From NCBI RefSeq assembly GCF_023016805.1, contig NZ_JALKCH010000015.1, positions 38,863-102,862 of the forward strand: a stretch of DNA of 64,000 bases, given 5' to 3'. Below the pieces are notes generated by a model that was given only the letters and a program-made list of their open reading frames with translations, ran no database searches and had not been told where the DNA came from. Below, piece by piece: positions 9,298-19,077 of this stretch (its first letter is position 1; every line of letters begins with the position of its first letter). The translations under genes and the position numbers were made by a program. This DNA is from Ancylobacter crimeensis. Lineage in GTDB: Bacteria > Pseudomonadota > Alphaproteobacteria > Rhizobiales > Xanthobacteraceae.

Positions 9298-10635
9298 CTA
9301 TTCCGCCTTGCCCGCCACCTCGCTGGCGGCGATGTCCCCGCTCGACTGCAGCGGCCGCGGGCCGTATTTCTCGTGTGCCATGGCGCGGATGCGCCGGCCG
9401 ATCTCGGGACGACGGCGCATCACCATGTCGAGATCGTCCGCGCTCAGGATGAGCAGCATGGAGCGTCGGCGTGCCCGTGCGGTCGCGGCGCGCCTCGTGT
9501 GGTTCAGAAGCGCCAGTTCGCCGAAGAACTGTCCTTCGCCTAGCACCACCGGACCGTCGTCGAATTCGAGATCCACCTCGCCGGAGGCGATGAAATACAT
9601 CGAGCGCGCCGGCTCGCCGCGCCGCTCCAGGATCTCGCCGGGCTCGGCGGTGTGCGAGGACAGCAGGCGGTGGATCTCGCCGATCGCCGCAGCATCGAGA
9701 TCGGCGAAGAGCGGCACCCGCGCGACCATGCCCCAGGTGATGACGAAGTCGCGCCGCTTGATGGTCTCGGCGAAGGCCGTCGCGATGATGCCGACCGGCA
9801 GCGCCAGCGTAATGACGCCCGCCAGCATGGTAAAGCCGGCGATGATGCGACCCGGCATGGTGATCGGCACCACGTCGCCATAACCCACCGTGGTGATGGT
9901 CGCCAGCGCCCACCACATGGCGGCGGGAATGGAGGAGAACGTGTCGGGCTGCGCGCCACGCTCGGCAATGTACATGGCGGAGGCCGACACCAGCACCGCG
10001 GCGGCCACCAGCCAGAAGCAGGCGAGCAGCGATTGGCGTTCCGAGCGCAGCACGTCCAGAAGGGACTGCATGCCCGGCGAATAGCGGGCCAGCTTGGCGA
10101 AGCGCAGCACCCGCAGGATCGCGAGCGCGCGCAGGTCGAGCCCGCTGGTGAGGAAGGCCACGGCGAAAGGCAGCCACGCGATGAGATCGACGATCGCCGG
10201 CAGGCTGCGGACATAGCGCCGTCGCGCCTTGGCGGCCGACAACCCGCGATAGCGCGGATTCTCCGGCGCCACCCAGACACGCACCATATATTCCACCGCA
10301 AAGACGACCAGCGAGGCCATTTCGAACAGGCGGAATTCCGGGCGATCGTGCAGCAGCAGGCTTGGCACCGTTTCCAGCAGGGCTGCCAGCGTGTTGAGCA
10401 CGATGAGCAGGATGAGGACGCGGTTCACCTGTTCGGCGGTGCGGTCCTGCGCCGAATCGCGCTCCAGGATCTCATAGAGCCGCCGCCGGTTGGCCCGGCT
10501 GAAAAGCCAGCGCCGGTTGGCCCAGCGGGCACCGGCGCCGGTCGGCGCGCGCCCGCCGGGCGGCGGCACGGTCTGCCCGCCGTTTCCCGTACCGGAGGGG
10601 TCGGCACCCTTTTCTCCACCCGGCACCTCCCCCAT
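9298..10635 (-). CDS. Six-TM cyclic-nucleotide-gated potassium channel (MlotiK1-like)
   Basis: The 445-residue inner-membrane protein has a poorly conserved N-terminal 65 residues, six transmembrane segments (about 72-290), and a pore with the potassium selectivity filter TTVGYGD at 248-254. The S4-like segment at 169-185 has few arginines, as in non-voltage-gated MlotiK1. After S6 comes a cyclic-nucleotide-binding domain (about 305-430) whose phosphate-binding cassette reads FGELALLNHTRRAAT. Known homologues open on cAMP binding. The N-terminal Gly/Pro extension is longer than in MlotiK1; a later start is possible. It is followed after 27 bases by surE, but joint function is unlikely. Confidence 0.92.
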   Translation of the reverse strand: MGEVPGGEKGADPSGTGNGGQTVPPPGGRAPTGAGARWANRRWLFSRANRRRLYEILERDSAQDRTAEQVNRVLILLIVLNTLAALLETVPSLLLHDRPEFRLFEMASLVVFAVEYMVRVWVAPENPRYRGLSAAKARRRYVRSLPAIVDLIAWLPFAVAFLTSGLDLRALAILRVLRFAKLARYSPGMQSLLDVLRSERQSLLACFWLVAAAVLVSASAMYIAERGAQPDTFSSIPAAMWWALATITTVGYGDVVPITMPGRIIAGFTMLAGVITLALPVGIIATAFAETIKRRDFVITWGMVARVPLFADLDAAAIGEIHRLLSSHTAEPGEILERRGEPARSMYFIASGEVDLEFDDGPVVLGEGQFFGELALLNHTRRAATARARRRSMLLILSADDLDMVMRRRPEIGRRIRAMAHEKYGPRPLQSSGDIAASEVAGKAE

Positions 10636-10662
10636 GGATGGCTCCTGTTGCCGGGCTGCCGC

Positions 10663-11427
10663 TCAATCGGCGAAGACGCGGGCGAGCCGGGTCATTTCCG
10701 GCTCGTCCGTCATGTCGAGCCGCAAAGGTGTGACGGAGATGCGCCCCTCGTCCAGCGCATGCAGGTCCGAACCGTTCACCGTCTCGAAGATGCGGCGCTC
10801 GAAGGCGATCCAGTAATAGGGATTGCCACGCCCGTCGGCTCGCTCGTCGATACGCAGCAGTTCCTGATTGCGCTTGCCTTGGGACGTGACCGCGATGCCC
10901 TTCACCTCTCCGATCGGACGGTTGGGGAAGTTCACATTCACCACGATACCGGGCGGAATGCCGGCATCGAGCACACGGCGCACGACGTCGGCACCATAGT
11001 GCTCCGCGACGGTATAGGGCGGGTGGCTGCGGGTTTCCTTGCCATAGGCCTGCGACAGCGCGATGGACGGGACGCCGAGCACGGTGCCCTCCATCGCCCC
11101 GGCCACCGTGCCGGAATAGCCGACATCCTCCGCGACGTTCTGGCCGCGATTGACGCCGGAGAGCACGAGATCGGGCTTCAGGTCCTGCAGGATGTGGCGC
11201 ACGGCCATGATCACGCAGTCGGTCGGCGTGCCCTTCACGGCGAAGCGCTTCTCCTCGATCTGCCGCAGCCGCAGCGGGTCGGAGAGCGAGAGCGAATGCG
11301 AGACGCCGGACTGGTCGAATTCCGGTGCCACCACCCACACATCGTCCGAGAGCGCGCGGGCGATCCGCGCGCACACGTCGATGCCCGGGGCGTGGATGCC
11401 GTCGTCATTCGTGACCAGAATCCGCAT
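10663..11427 (-). CDS. surE: 5'/3'-nucleotidase SurE
   Basis: The 254-residue product starts [10 protein letters not shown]; Asp8 and Asp9, Ser40 and Asn93 are the metal ligands of the SurE family, and the SGVNRGQN loop is intact. SurE dephosphorylates nucleoside monophosphates and is linked to stress survival. It lies 39 bases behind serS in the conserved alphaproteobacterial order serS-surE; the pcm gene that often follows is found elsewhere in this window (35426-36088). Confidence 0.96.
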   Translation of the reverse strand: MRILVTNDDGIHAPGIDVCARIARALSDDVWVVAPEFDQSGVSHSLSLSDPLRLRQIEEKRFAVKGTPTDCVIMAVRHILQDLKPDLVLSGVNRGQNVAEDVGYSGTVAGAMEGTVLGVPSIALSQAYGKETRSHPPYTVAEHYGADVVRRVLDAGIPPGIVVNVNFPNRPIGEVKGIAVTSQGKRNQELLRIDERADGRGNPYYWIAFERRIFETVNGSDLHALDEGRISVTPLRLDMTDEPEMTRLARVFAD

Positions 11428-11466
11428 CAGCCTCTCTCCCTTCGGCGCCCGGCGGGGCGCTCCCTG

Positions 11467-12798
11467 TTACGGCTTCTCGATCCGGGTGAGCCCGCCCATA
11501 TAGGGCCGCAGCACATCCGGTATCGCGACGGAGCCGTCCGCGTTCTGATAGGTTTCGAGGATCGCGACCAGCGCCCGCCCCACCGCCACGCCCGAACCGT
11601 TCAGCGTATGGACGAAGCGCGGGCCCTTCGCATCCTTCGGGCGATAGCGCGCATTCATGCGCCGCGCCTGAAAATCGGTGCAGGTCGAGCAGGAGGAAAT
11701 CTCGCGATAGGCGTTCTGCCCCGGCAGCCAGACCTCGATGTCGAAGGTCTTGCCCGAGGCGAAGCCCATGTCGCCGGTGCACAGCCGCATGACGCGGAAA
11801 TGCAGGCCGAGCTTCTTCAGCACCGCCTGCGCGCAGGCGAGCATGCGCTCATGCTCGAAGGGCGACTGATCCGGCGTGGTAATCGACACCATCTCGCATT
11901 TGGTGAACTGGTGCTGGCGGATCATGCCGCGGGTGTCGCGCCCCGCCGCCCCCGCCTCGGCGCGGAAGCAAGGGGTGAGCGCGGTGAGGCGCAGCGGCAG
12001 CTCCTCCTCGGCGACGATGCTCTGCGCGACGAGATTGGTCAGCGGCACCTCGGCGGTGGGGATCAGCCAGTGCTCGTCCCCGGCACGGAACTGGTCGTCG
12101 CGGAACTTCGGCAGCTGCGCGGTGCCGAACATCGCCTCGTCCTTCACCAGAACGGGCGGCGAGACTTCCAGATAGCCGTGTTCGGTGGTGTGGGTGTCGA
12201 TGAAGAACTGGCCGATGGCCCGCTCCAGCCGGGCAAGCTGGCCCTTCAGCACCACGAAGCGGCTACCGGAGAGCTTCGCCGCCGCCTCGAAATCCATCAG
12301 CCCCCAGGCTTCGCCGATCTCGAAATGCTGCTCGGGCTTGAAGGTGTAGTCCCGCCACATCGGCACCGGCACCTCGCCGGAGGGCAGGTCCGGGCGCGGC
12401 ACCAGTTCGTAATCGACGTTCTCCGTCTCGTCCTTGCCGTCCGGCACGTCGTCGAGCGGAACATTGGGGATCGCGGCGAGCTGGCCGTTCAGTTCCTCCT
12501 CCGCCGCCTTCACCTCGACTTCCAGAGCGGGGATGCTGTCCTTCAGGCCGGCGACTTCGGCCATCAAGGCCTCGGCCTTCGCCTCGTCCTTGGCCTTCTT
12601 GGCGGCGCCGATGTCCTTGGAGGCGGCATTACGGCGGGCCTGCAGCTCTTCCAGCTTCACGATGCCGGCACGGCGGCGCTCGTCCAGCGCGATGAGACCC
12701 TGCACCAGCGCGGACGCCTCGGCCGCATCGGTGCCGCGCCGCGTCAGCGCGCGAATGAGGCCCTGGGGCTCCTCGCGGATCCATTTGATGTCGTGCAT
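11467..12798 (-). CDS. serS: Seryl-tRNA synthetase
   Basis: The 443-residue class II synthetase has the N-terminal antiparallel coiled-coil tRNA-binding arm (about residues 30-110, rich in Ala/Lys/Glu), class II motif 2 around [20 protein letters not shown], and motif 3 at [15 protein letters not shown] near the C-terminus. It charges tRNA-Ser and tRNA-Sec in the cytosol. The ATG start matches the family beginning MHDIKWIRE. It is 116 bases downstream of tatC. Confidence 0.98.
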   Translation of the reverse strand: MHDIKWIREEPQGLIRALTRRGTDAAEASALVQGLIALDERRRAGIVKLEELQARRNAASKDIGAAKKAKDEAKAEALMAEVAGLKDSIPALEVEVKAAEEELNGQLAAIPNVPLDDVPDGKDETENVDYELVPRPDLPSGEVPVPMWRDYTFKPEQHFEIGEAWGLMDFEAAAKLSGSRFVVLKGQLARLERAIGQFFIDTHTTEHGYLEVSPPVLVKDEAMFGTAQLPKFRDDQFRAGDEHWLIPTAEVPLTNLVAQSIVAEEELPLRLTALTPCFRAEAGAAGRDTRGMIRQHQFTKCEMVSITTPDQSPFEHERMLACAQAVLKKLGLHFRVMRLCTGDMGFASGKTFDIEVWLPGQNAYREISSCSTCTDFQARRMNARYRPKDAKGPRFVHTLNGSGVAVGRALVAILETYQNADGSVAIPDVLRPYMGGLTRIEKP

Positions 12799-12914
12799 GG
12801 CCGTCTCGCTCTCGTCCCCTATGGGATTGTCCCGGCCATCTGCCGGGACTGGCAGGACGTACCCAATGCGCGCGGCGCCGACAAGCCTTCCTGTCCGCGC
12901 GGCGCACCTGCAGT

Positions 12915-13706
12915 CTACTGCGGCCCCGTTTCGGCCTCGTCCGCCGGACGGTGCTTCTTCTCGACAAGCTTCACCAGAAACACCGACACCTCGTAGAGCA
13001 GGAGCGTCGGGATCGCGAGCGAGAGCTGGCTGATGACATCCGGCGGGGTGAGCACCGCCGCGACGATGAACACGCCGACAATGGCGTAGCGGCGGAATGA
13101 GCGGAGCTGCTGCGAGGTGACGATGCCGATCTGCGCCAGCAGGGTCAGGATCACGGGCAGTTGGAAGCAGATGCCGAAGGCGAAGATCAGCGTCATGATC
13201 AGCGACAGATATTCGCTGACCTGCGGCAGCATCGAGATTTCAGCCTCGCCCGGGGAAGCGATCTGCTGCATCGACAGGAAGTAGTGCATCGCCAGCGGCA
13301 TCGCGACGAAATAGACGAAGGCCGCCCCGATCAGGAAACAGATCGGCGTCGCGATGAGGTAAGGCCGGAAGGCGTTGCGCTCATGCTTGTAGAGCCCGGG
13401 CGCGACGAACATGTAGACCTGCGTCGCCACGATCGGGAAGGCGAGGAAACCGGCGCCGAACATGCCGAGCTTGATCTGCGTGAACAGGAACTCCTGCGGC
13501 GCGGTGTAGATGAGCTTCACATGCTCGGTGCCGCCGGCGGCGAACTCATAGGGCCACAGCAGCAGGTTGTAGATGTAGCGGCCCAGCATGAAGCAGCCGA
13601 TGAAGGCCACCAGAAAGGCGATGAGCGACTTGATGAGACGGGCGCGCAGCTCGACCAGATGCTCGATCAGGGGCGCCTTAGAGGCGTCGATCTCCTCCTG
13701 ACTCAC
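12915..13706 (-). CDS. tatC: Twin-arginine translocase subunit TatC
   Basis: The 263-residue inner-membrane protein starts with [20 protein letters not shown], the cytosolic N-terminus that recognises twin-arginine signals, and contains the six-helix TatC core. The start is GTG and overlaps the tatB stop by four bases (GTGA), implying translational coupling. TatC with TatB forms the receptor for folded Tat substrates. Part of tatA-tatB-tatC. Confidence 0.97.
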   Translation of the reverse strand: MSQEEIDASKAPLIEHLVELRARLIKSLIAFLVAFIGCFMLGRYIYNLLLWPYEFAAGGTEHVKLIYTAPQEFLFTQIKLGMFGAGFLAFPIVATQVYMFVAPGLYKHERNAFRPYLIATPICFLIGAAFVYFVAMPLAMHYFLSMQQIASPGEAEISMLPQVSEYLSLIMTLIFAFGICFQLPVILTLLAQIGIVTSQQLRSFRRYAIVGVFIVAAVLTPPDVISQLSLAIPTLLLYEVSVFLVKLVEKKHRPADEAETGPQ

Positions 13707-14656
13707 GAAGAGGCTCCTTCATCGCCCGGCGCTTTGGGGGCGGCAGTGTCGGTGGTGCGGGTTGCGGCCTTGCGCGGGCGCGGCGCGCGGGCCGGCGTAT
13801 CGGTCGCGGCCTCGCCCGGCGGACGGGCGACCTTGGCGCGCGGGGCTCGGGCGGGTGCCTTACGGGCGGGCGGGGCCACCTCGGACGAAGGCGCGGCGGA
13901 AGCGGATGCGGAAAGCGGTTGGCCTTCGAACAGATCCCCGGTCGCGTCATCGTCGAGATCCGCGGCGGCGGATGCGATCTGCCGGGCCTCGGATGGGCCG
14001 GCTGCCTTCGGCTTGCGGGGAGCACGCGGCGCGTTTGCAGGCTTCGCGGCGGGCTTGGCAGTCTCTCCGGCCGCGGCCGTCCTGGTGCGGGTGCGTTTCG
14101 GCGGCCCGGCCGGCGCCGGGTCGGGTACGGCCGGCTTCACGTCAGCGACGAGAGCCTCCTGGGGCGTCGCCGAAGCGGACGGTGGAGGCGGCACATGGTC
14201 GAGCGCACTCGATTCGACGGGCGCGGTCGGCGCTGCCGGCAGCGGCTCGGCGACGCCCTGCGGGGCCTCGGCCGGAGGCGGCGCGGCGATGCGTCCCTCG
14301 ATCTGGTCGATCGCCGCCTTCTCGTCCACCGGTTTGGCGCTCGCGGGCTGCGCTGCCGCCGCATTCATCTCCTTTTCGAGATCGTGCAGCGGATTGGTCG
14401 GAATGGCGGCGGAGATCGCGTTGCGCGTATCCTCGCTGAAGGAGGTGAAATCCTTCTTCAGCCCCTCGCGCAACCCGTCGAGTTCCGCCTCGCGCAGCGC
14501 CTCGCGGAACTGGCCCTGGAACTCGCCGGCCATGCGGCGCAGCTTGCCGACGCCCTGCCCCACGGTGCGCAGCACGGCCGGCAATTCCTTGGGCCCGATC
14601 ACGACCAGCGCCACCACGCCGATCAGCATCATCTCGGACCAGCCGATATCGAACAT
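13703..14656 (-). CDS. tatB: Twin-arginine translocase subunit TatB
   Basis: The product is 317 residues, almost twice the E. coli length. The first 20 residues ([20 protein letters not shown]) form the single membrane helix, then [14 protein letters not shown] and an amphipathic helix follow. From about residue 120 it becomes a long Ala/Pro-rich, then basic, probably disordered tail. Long TatB tails are common in Hyphomicrobiales, so this is not a fusion to a known domain. The start three codons into the frame is chosen because TatB proteins begin MFDIG. Confidence 0.94.
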   Translation of the reverse strand: MFDIGWSEMMLIGVVALVVIGPKELPAVLRTVGQGVGKLRRMAGEFQGQFREALREAELDGLREGLKKDFTSFSEDTRNAISAAIPTNPLHDLEKEMNAAAAQPASAKPVDEKAAIDQIEGRIAAPPPAEAPQGVAEPLPAAPTAPVESSALDHVPPPPSASATPQEALVADVKPAVPDPAPAGPPKRTRTRTAAAGETAKPAAKPANAPRAPRKPKAAGPSEARQIASAAADLDDDATGDLFEGQPLSASASAAPSSEVAPPARKAPARAPRAKVARPPGEAATDTPARAPRPRKAATRTTDTAAPKAPGDEGASS

Positions 14657-14728
14657 GACGCGCACGGGGCCGCGCGGCGGCGGCCCCTCCCCGTTCCGGA
14701 AGCCTCAGGTGAAACGCCTCAGCCGACC

Positions 14729-14956
14729 TCAGCCGACGCGGGTGCGCTCCTGCTCGACGGTCTGCTGGTGGTCCAGCGTGCGGATCGGCTCGGCCGGCTT
14801 GGCGGGCGGGGTATCGTCGTCATCCGCCATGCCCTTCTTGAACGCCTTGATGCCCTTGGCGGCATCGCCCATGAGGTCCGACAGCTTGCCGCGGCCGAAC
14901 AGCAGCAGCACCACGACGAGCACGATCAGCCAGTGCCAGATGCTCAGCGATCCCAT
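14729..14956 (-). CDS. tatA: Twin-arginine translocase subunit TatA
   Basis: The 75-residue protein starts [21 protein letters not shown], one membrane helix followed by the [22 protein letters not shown] amphipathic helix and an acidic tail. TatA oligomerises to form the translocation path. First gene of tatABC, 72 bases ahead of tatB. The stretch 14957-15201 upstream contains its probable promoter but no gene. Confidence 0.96.
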   Translation of the reverse strand: MGSLSIWHWLIVLVVVLLLFGRGKLSDLMGDAAKGIKAFKKGMADDDDTPPAKPAEPIRTLDHQQTVEQERTRVG

Positions 14957-15201
14957 GACTAAAACTCCCTGTTTCGTTGTGCCGCCGGCCACGCCCGGAG
15001 AGATCCTTCGCAAGGAAGGTGGACCGCCTGTCCCCTGTGGCCGCGCACTGTCGAGCGAACACTAGAGCATCGCGGGGGAAAGTGGCAGCCGGATTTTCGC
15101 GCAGGCCGCGCCGCATGGGGACGCAGCGATCACGTTGTCGCAGGCGTACCGCACTCGGAAACCGCCCCTCGCCGCCGCGCCCGCGCGTGACCTCTCGTGA
15201 T

Positions 15202-16311
15202 CTATGAAGTCTCCGCCGCGAAGACAAGCACCTCCGCAGCCTCGATCTCCACGCCGACCTCATGGCCCCGCTCCAGCCCCGCCAGCGGTCGGCGGCGCGC
15301 GACGAGGTGATCGTCGAGACCGTCCACAGCTACCTCATAGAGATCGAGCTCGCCGAGGAACCGATGCGCCACGAGCCGGCCGCGGCGTCCTGCGCCCGGC
15401 GCCCGCAGGCCAACCCCCTGCGGGCGGATCGCGGCGATGCCTGCCGCACCCTCGGCCAGTCCCGTAGCCGGCCAGCGGCCGAGCGGGGTTTCCAGCATCC
15501 CGGCCTTCACCCGACCGGGCACCTCGTTCAGCTCGCAGAAGAAGCGCGCCGCGGCGAGATCGGCGGGATGTCGATAAAGCTCCTCCGGCGTGCCGATCTG
15601 CACCAGCGCGCCGGCGCGCATCAGCCCGATGCGGTCGCCGAGCCGCATCGCCTCCTCGGGGTCGTGGGTCACGATGATCGAGGTGGCACGGACCTCGCGG
15701 AGCACGTTCAGCGTCTCGGTGCGCACGCTGTCGCGCAGGCGGCGGTCGAGCCCGGAAAAGGGCTCGTCCATCAGCAGGATCCCCGGTCGTGGCGCCAGCG
15801 CCCGCGCCAGCGCGACGCGCTGCTGTTCGCCGCCCGAAAGGGTGTGCGGATATTCGCCGGCATAGCGCTCCAGCCCGACACGGGCGAGCGCCCGCCGTGC
15901 CTCGACCTCGGCGTCGGCCGTGTTCATGCGGCGCAGCCCGAAGGCCACATTCTCCAGATTGGTGAGATGTGGGAACAGCGCATAGTCCTGGAACACCAGC
16001 CCGATATTACGCCGCTCCGGCGGCACGAAGCCCTCCGGCCCCGCCAGCACCCGCTCGTCCAGCAGGATGCGCCCGGAATCCGGCCGCTCGATGCCGGCGA
16101 TGAGGCGCAGCAGCGTGGTCTTGCCGCAACCGGAATGGCCGAGCAGGCAAATGATCTCGCCGGGCTCCGCGGTGAAGGACACGCCGCGCACCGCGGGCAC
16201 GTCGCCATAGGCCAGGCGCACATCCTCCACGATGAGCCGGCTGGCGAGCGCGGCCGGCGTCCGCATGCCTGCGCAATGCCCCTCGCGCACGGGATGATCG
16301 ACCACGCTCAT
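15202..16311 (-). CDS. Orphan ABC transporter ATP-binding protein, ferric-iron (FbpC/AfuC) type
   Basis: The 369-residue ATPase has Walker A GHSGCGKTT, signature LSGGEQQRVALARAL, Walker B ILLMDEP, D-loop SGLDRRLRD and the switch His in IIVTHDPEEA. After the nucleotide-binding domain (about 25-255) comes a TOBE-like C-terminal regulatory domain, as in FbpC-type iron importers. No permease or binding protein is in the window, so its partner must be elsewhere. It lies 30 bases after scpB on the same strand and may be read with it. Substrate specificity is inferred from family resemblance only; putrescine or thiamine type is possible. An alternative start is MRTPAAL at residue 16. Confidence 0.85.
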   Translation of the reverse strand: MSVVDHPVREGHCAGMRTPAALASRLIVEDVRLAYGDVPAVRGVSFTAEPGEIICLLGHSGCGKTTLLRLIAGIERPDSGRILLDERVLAGPEGFVPPERRNIGLVFQDYALFPHLTNLENVAFGLRRMNTADAEVEARRALARVGLERYAGEYPHTLSGGEQQRVALARALAPRPGILLMDEPFSGLDRRLRDSVRTETLNVLREVRATSIIVTHDPEEAMRLGDRIGLMRAGALVQIGTPEELYRHPADLAAARFFCELNEVPGRVKAGMLETPLGRWPATGLAEGAAGIAAIRPQGVGLRAPGAGRRGRLVAHRFLGELDLYEVAVDGLDDHLVARRRPLAGLERGHEVGVEIEAAEVLVFAAETS

Positions 16312-16341
16312 GCCATTCCCTTTTCCGTCCGGACGCGACCG

Positions 16342-17085
16342 TCAGTCCGCGGCGCCATGGGGCGCGCCCTCCTCGTCGCCGTCCTCCGGCTCGGGATAGG
16401 GCGCCAACGCCAGGTCCACAAGATCGGGTTCGAGCGGATCCTCGTCGTCGCGCAGGGTTTCCTCGTCGCTGGGCAGCGGCACGGTGAGGCCTGCCGGAAC
16501 GCGGGCGTCGATCAGCCCGGTGCCCTTCAGTTCCTCGATGCCCGGCAGATCCTGTATCGCCTCCAACCCGAAATGGCTGAGGAAACCGAGCGTCGTGCCA
16601 TAGGTGATCGGGCGCCCCGGGCTGCGGCGACGTCCCCGCATGCGCACCCACCCGGTTTCGAGCAGCACGTCCAGCGTGCCCTTGTTGGCGGAAACACCGC
16701 GGATCTCCTCGATTTCCGCACGCGTGACCGGTTGGTGATAGGCGATGATGGCAAGCGTCTCCAGCGCGGCGCGGGAGAGCCTGCGAGGTTCCGGCTTGTC
16801 CCGCGCCAGCAGGAAGCCGAGGTCGGGTGCGGTGCGCATGGTCCAGCAACCGGCAACACGAACGAGGTTCACGCCGCGGACGGCATAGTCGGAGGACAGC
16901 TCGGCCAGCAGAGAGGAGAGGTCCGAACCCTCGGGCAGCCGTGCCGCCAGCGTTTCCTCGTCGAGCGGTTCGTCGCTCGCGAACAGCATCGCCTCCAGCA
17001 GCCGGAGCCCGAGCGCGCGATCCGGGGTCACGGAAGGATCGGGATGGGCGCGGAAGGCTTCCGAGCGAACAGCGTCCGCGCTCAT
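16342..17085 (-). CDS. scpB: Segregation and condensation protein B
   Basis: The 247-residue protein has the tandem winged helices of ScpB, with LLEAMLFASDEPLDEETLAARL near residues 29-50 and the characteristic RAALETLAIIAYHQPVTRAEIEEIRG block near 105-130. An acidic tail follows. ScpB dimers bind ScpA and SMC in the chromosome-condensing complex. Its ATG overlaps the scpA stop by four bases (ATGA). Confidence 0.95.
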   Translation of the reverse strand: MSADAVRSEAFRAHPDPSVTPDRALGLRLLEAMLFASDEPLDEETLAARLPEGSDLSSLLAELSSDYAVRGVNLVRVAGCWTMRTAPDLGFLLARDKPEPRRLSRAALETLAIIAYHQPVTRAEIEEIRGVSANKGTLDVLLETGWVRMRGRRRSPGRPITYGTTLGFLSHFGLEAIQDLPGIEELKGTGLIDARVPAGLTVPLPSDEETLRDDEDPLEPDLVDLALAPYPEPEDGDEEGAPHGAAD

Positions 17086-17915
17086 GGCGCGCCCTCGCTG
17101 GCGGGGCCGGAAGGCGTGCCGCGCAGACGAATCCAGATGGGGGCGAAGGGGCCGTCCTGCTGCACCTCGATCAGCCCCTCCCGCACCATTTCGAGGCTGG
17201 CGGAAAAGCCGGAGGCAAGCGCGGTGGCGCGCATCTTCGGATCGGCCATCCAGTTCAGCAAGAACCCGTCAAGGCGCGCCCAATCGGCATTCCCCGTGCC
17301 ATCTGCCGCCAGCCGGCCGATCAGCCGCTGCAGCCGCTCGCGCGCATCGGCCAGCGAGAGCACGTTGCGGGGGGCGAAGCGCACCTGGGAGAGCGCCGCG
17401 CGTTGACGTTGCGCGCCATAGGCGGCCAGCAGATCGTAAAGGGTCGCCTCATAGACCGGGCGCCCCTCGCTGCGCAGGGGTTCCGGCGCGCCACGGGCGA
17501 AGACCTCGTGGCCGAGGCGGTCGCGCGTCGCCAGATGGGCGGCGGCGGCGCGAATCCGCTCCAGCCTCCGCAGACGCTCGGCAAGGTCGGCCGCGAGATC
17601 GGCGGCGCTCGGACCTTCTTCCTTCGGCGGTTCGGGGATCAGCAGCCGCGACTTGAGATAGGCCAGCCACGCAGCCATCACCAGATAATCCGCCGCCAGC
17701 TCCAGCCGGATACGCCGTGCCTCCTCGACGAAGCGCAGATATTGCTCGGCCAGCTCAAGGATGGAGATGCGCGCCAGATCGACCTTCTGCGTCCGGGCGA
17801 GCGACAGCAGCAGGTCGAGCGGCCCTTCGAACCCACCGACATCGACGACGAGCGCCGGCTCGCCGGATGCACCTGCGGCATCCTCGGCCATGAAGGCTGG
17901 ATCGGTCTGCGCCAT
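17082..17915 (-). CDS. scpA: Segregation and condensation protein A (kleisin)
   Basis: The 277-residue kleisin contains the FEGPLDLLLSLARTQKVDLA motif near residues 30-50, LAADYLVMAAWLAYLKSRLL after it, and a C-terminal winged helix. It bridges SMC heads and binds ScpB. The frame continues 63 codons upstream into the nagZ region; the start MAQTDPAF is chosen because it lies just past the nagZ stop (20 bases) and fits family length. Confidence 0.95.
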   Translation of the reverse strand: MAQTDPAFMAEDAAGASGEPALVVDVGGFEGPLDLLLSLARTQKVDLARISILELAEQYLRFVEEARRIRLELAADYLVMAAWLAYLKSRLLIPEPPKEEGPSAADLAADLAERLRRLERIRAAAAHLATRDRLGHEVFARGAPEPLRSEGRPVYEATLYDLLAAYGAQRQRAALSQVRFAPRNVLSLADARERLQRLIGRLAADGTGNADWARLDGFLLNWMADPKMRATALASGFSASLEMVREGLIEVQQDGPFAPIWIRLRGTPSGPASEGAP

Positions 17916-17935
17916 TGCGGATGAGCCGTTCCCTC

Positions 17936-18964
17936 TCAGGAGACGGCGATCATAGCCGAAAATTGCGTGCGCGCTTCGGAAAGCTCGATGGATTGCCGCC
18001 CATTCAGCCGGGAAAGCGCGGCTGCACAGCGTCGCGCGGGCTCGCCCTTCAGCACGGGAGTCGCGCTCGCGACCTCCACCATCTCGTCCATCCGGCCGTT
18101 GCAATGGAGGGCGAGATCGCAGCCGGCGGCAAAGGCGGCTTCCGTCCGGGCGGCCAGCGTTCCGGACAGCGCACCCATGGAGAGGTCGTCGCTCATCAGC
18201 GCGCCGTCAAAGCCGATATGCCCCCGGATGATCTCAGCGATCACGGTGGGCGAGGTCGTCGCCGGGTGTCCCGGGTCGATCGCGGCATAGACGACATGCG
18301 CAGTCATAGCGAGCGGCAGGTCGCTGAGCCGGCGGAAGGGTTCGAAATCCGTCGCCTCCAGCTCGGCGCGCGAGGTTTCGACCACCGGCAGGCTCTCATG
18401 GCTGTCGGCGCGCGCCCGGCCATGGCCGGGAATGTGCTTGAGTACCGGCAGCACGCCGCCCGCCATCAGTCCCTCGGCCGCCGCCCGCGCAAGCGCGGCC
18501 ACCTGCGCCGGCTCGGACCCATAGGCCCGGTCGCCGATGATGCCATGGCCTTCCGGCAGACGCAGATCGGCGCAGGGAACGCAATCCACATTGATACCCA
18601 GCGCCGCCATATCCTCCGCCATCAACCGCGCGCCGAGGCGGGCGGCCGCCTCGCCTTCGGCAAGACCGTCGCGCAGGGCGATACGCTCGAAGCACTCCGC
18701 AGCGGGATAGGCCGGCCAGTGCGGCACATTAAGGCGCTGGACCCGCCCGCCTTCCTGATCGACCAGCACCGGCGCATCGGGCCGCTCGACGACGGCGCGA
18801 AAAGCGTCGACCAGCGCCGCGACCTGCGCCGGACTCTCGATGTTGCGGCGAAAGATGATAAGGCCCCACGGATTGTTCGCGCGGAAGAAGCCCTCCTCCT
18901 CGGGCGTCAGCACGAGGCCGGCGCAACCGGAGATGAAGGCGCGGACAGAGGCGGGCTTGGACAT
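17936..18964 (-). CDS. nagZ: Beta-N-acetylhexosaminidase NagZ
   Basis: The 342-residue GH3 enzyme has the KHIPGHG motif followed by RARADSH, the Asp-His pair used as acid/base, and the nucleophile Asp in MSDDLSMGAL. It removes GlcNAc from anhydro-muropeptides in cytosolic peptidoglycan recycling, which fits the lytic transglycosylase in the window and the SPOR protein just upstream. No signal peptide is seen. Followed closely by scpA, the standard alphaproteobacterial order. Confidence 0.95.
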   Translation of the reverse strand: MSKPASVRAFISGCAGLVLTPEEEGFFRANNPWGLIIFRRNIESPAQVAALVDAFRAVVERPDAPVLVDQEGGRVQRLNVPHWPAYPAAECFERIALRDGLAEGEAAARLGARLMAEDMAALGINVDCVPCADLRLPEGHGIIGDRAYGSEPAQVAALARAAAEGLMAGGVLPVLKHIPGHGRARADSHESLPVVETSRAELEATDFEPFRRLSDLPLAMTAHVVYAAIDPGHPATTSPTVIAEIIRGHIGFDGALMSDDLSMGALSGTLAARTEAAFAAGCDLALHCNGRMDEMVEVASATPVLKGEPARRCAAALSRLNGRQSIELSEARTQFSAMIAVS

Positions 18965-19077
18965 GACGGGAATGCAGCTTCCGGGAGCGCGGGGACGGCG
19001 GTGCCGCCCTTGTTCTGGGACACACCTCCCGCCGGCACGGCCCTTTGACCGTCATCCGGCGGAAGAAGGGGTCTGGA

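Noticed and set aside
9652..12996. A 1,114-codon open frame on the + strand opposite the channel, surE and serS genes.
   Set aside because: It is antisense to three well-recognised genes, is rich in His/Arg/Gly as expected from GC-biased third positions, and has no family motifs.
15262..17406. A 714-codon + strand frame opposite the ABC ATPase and scpB.
   Set aside because: Antisense shadow with skewed composition; the - strand genes have complete motifs.
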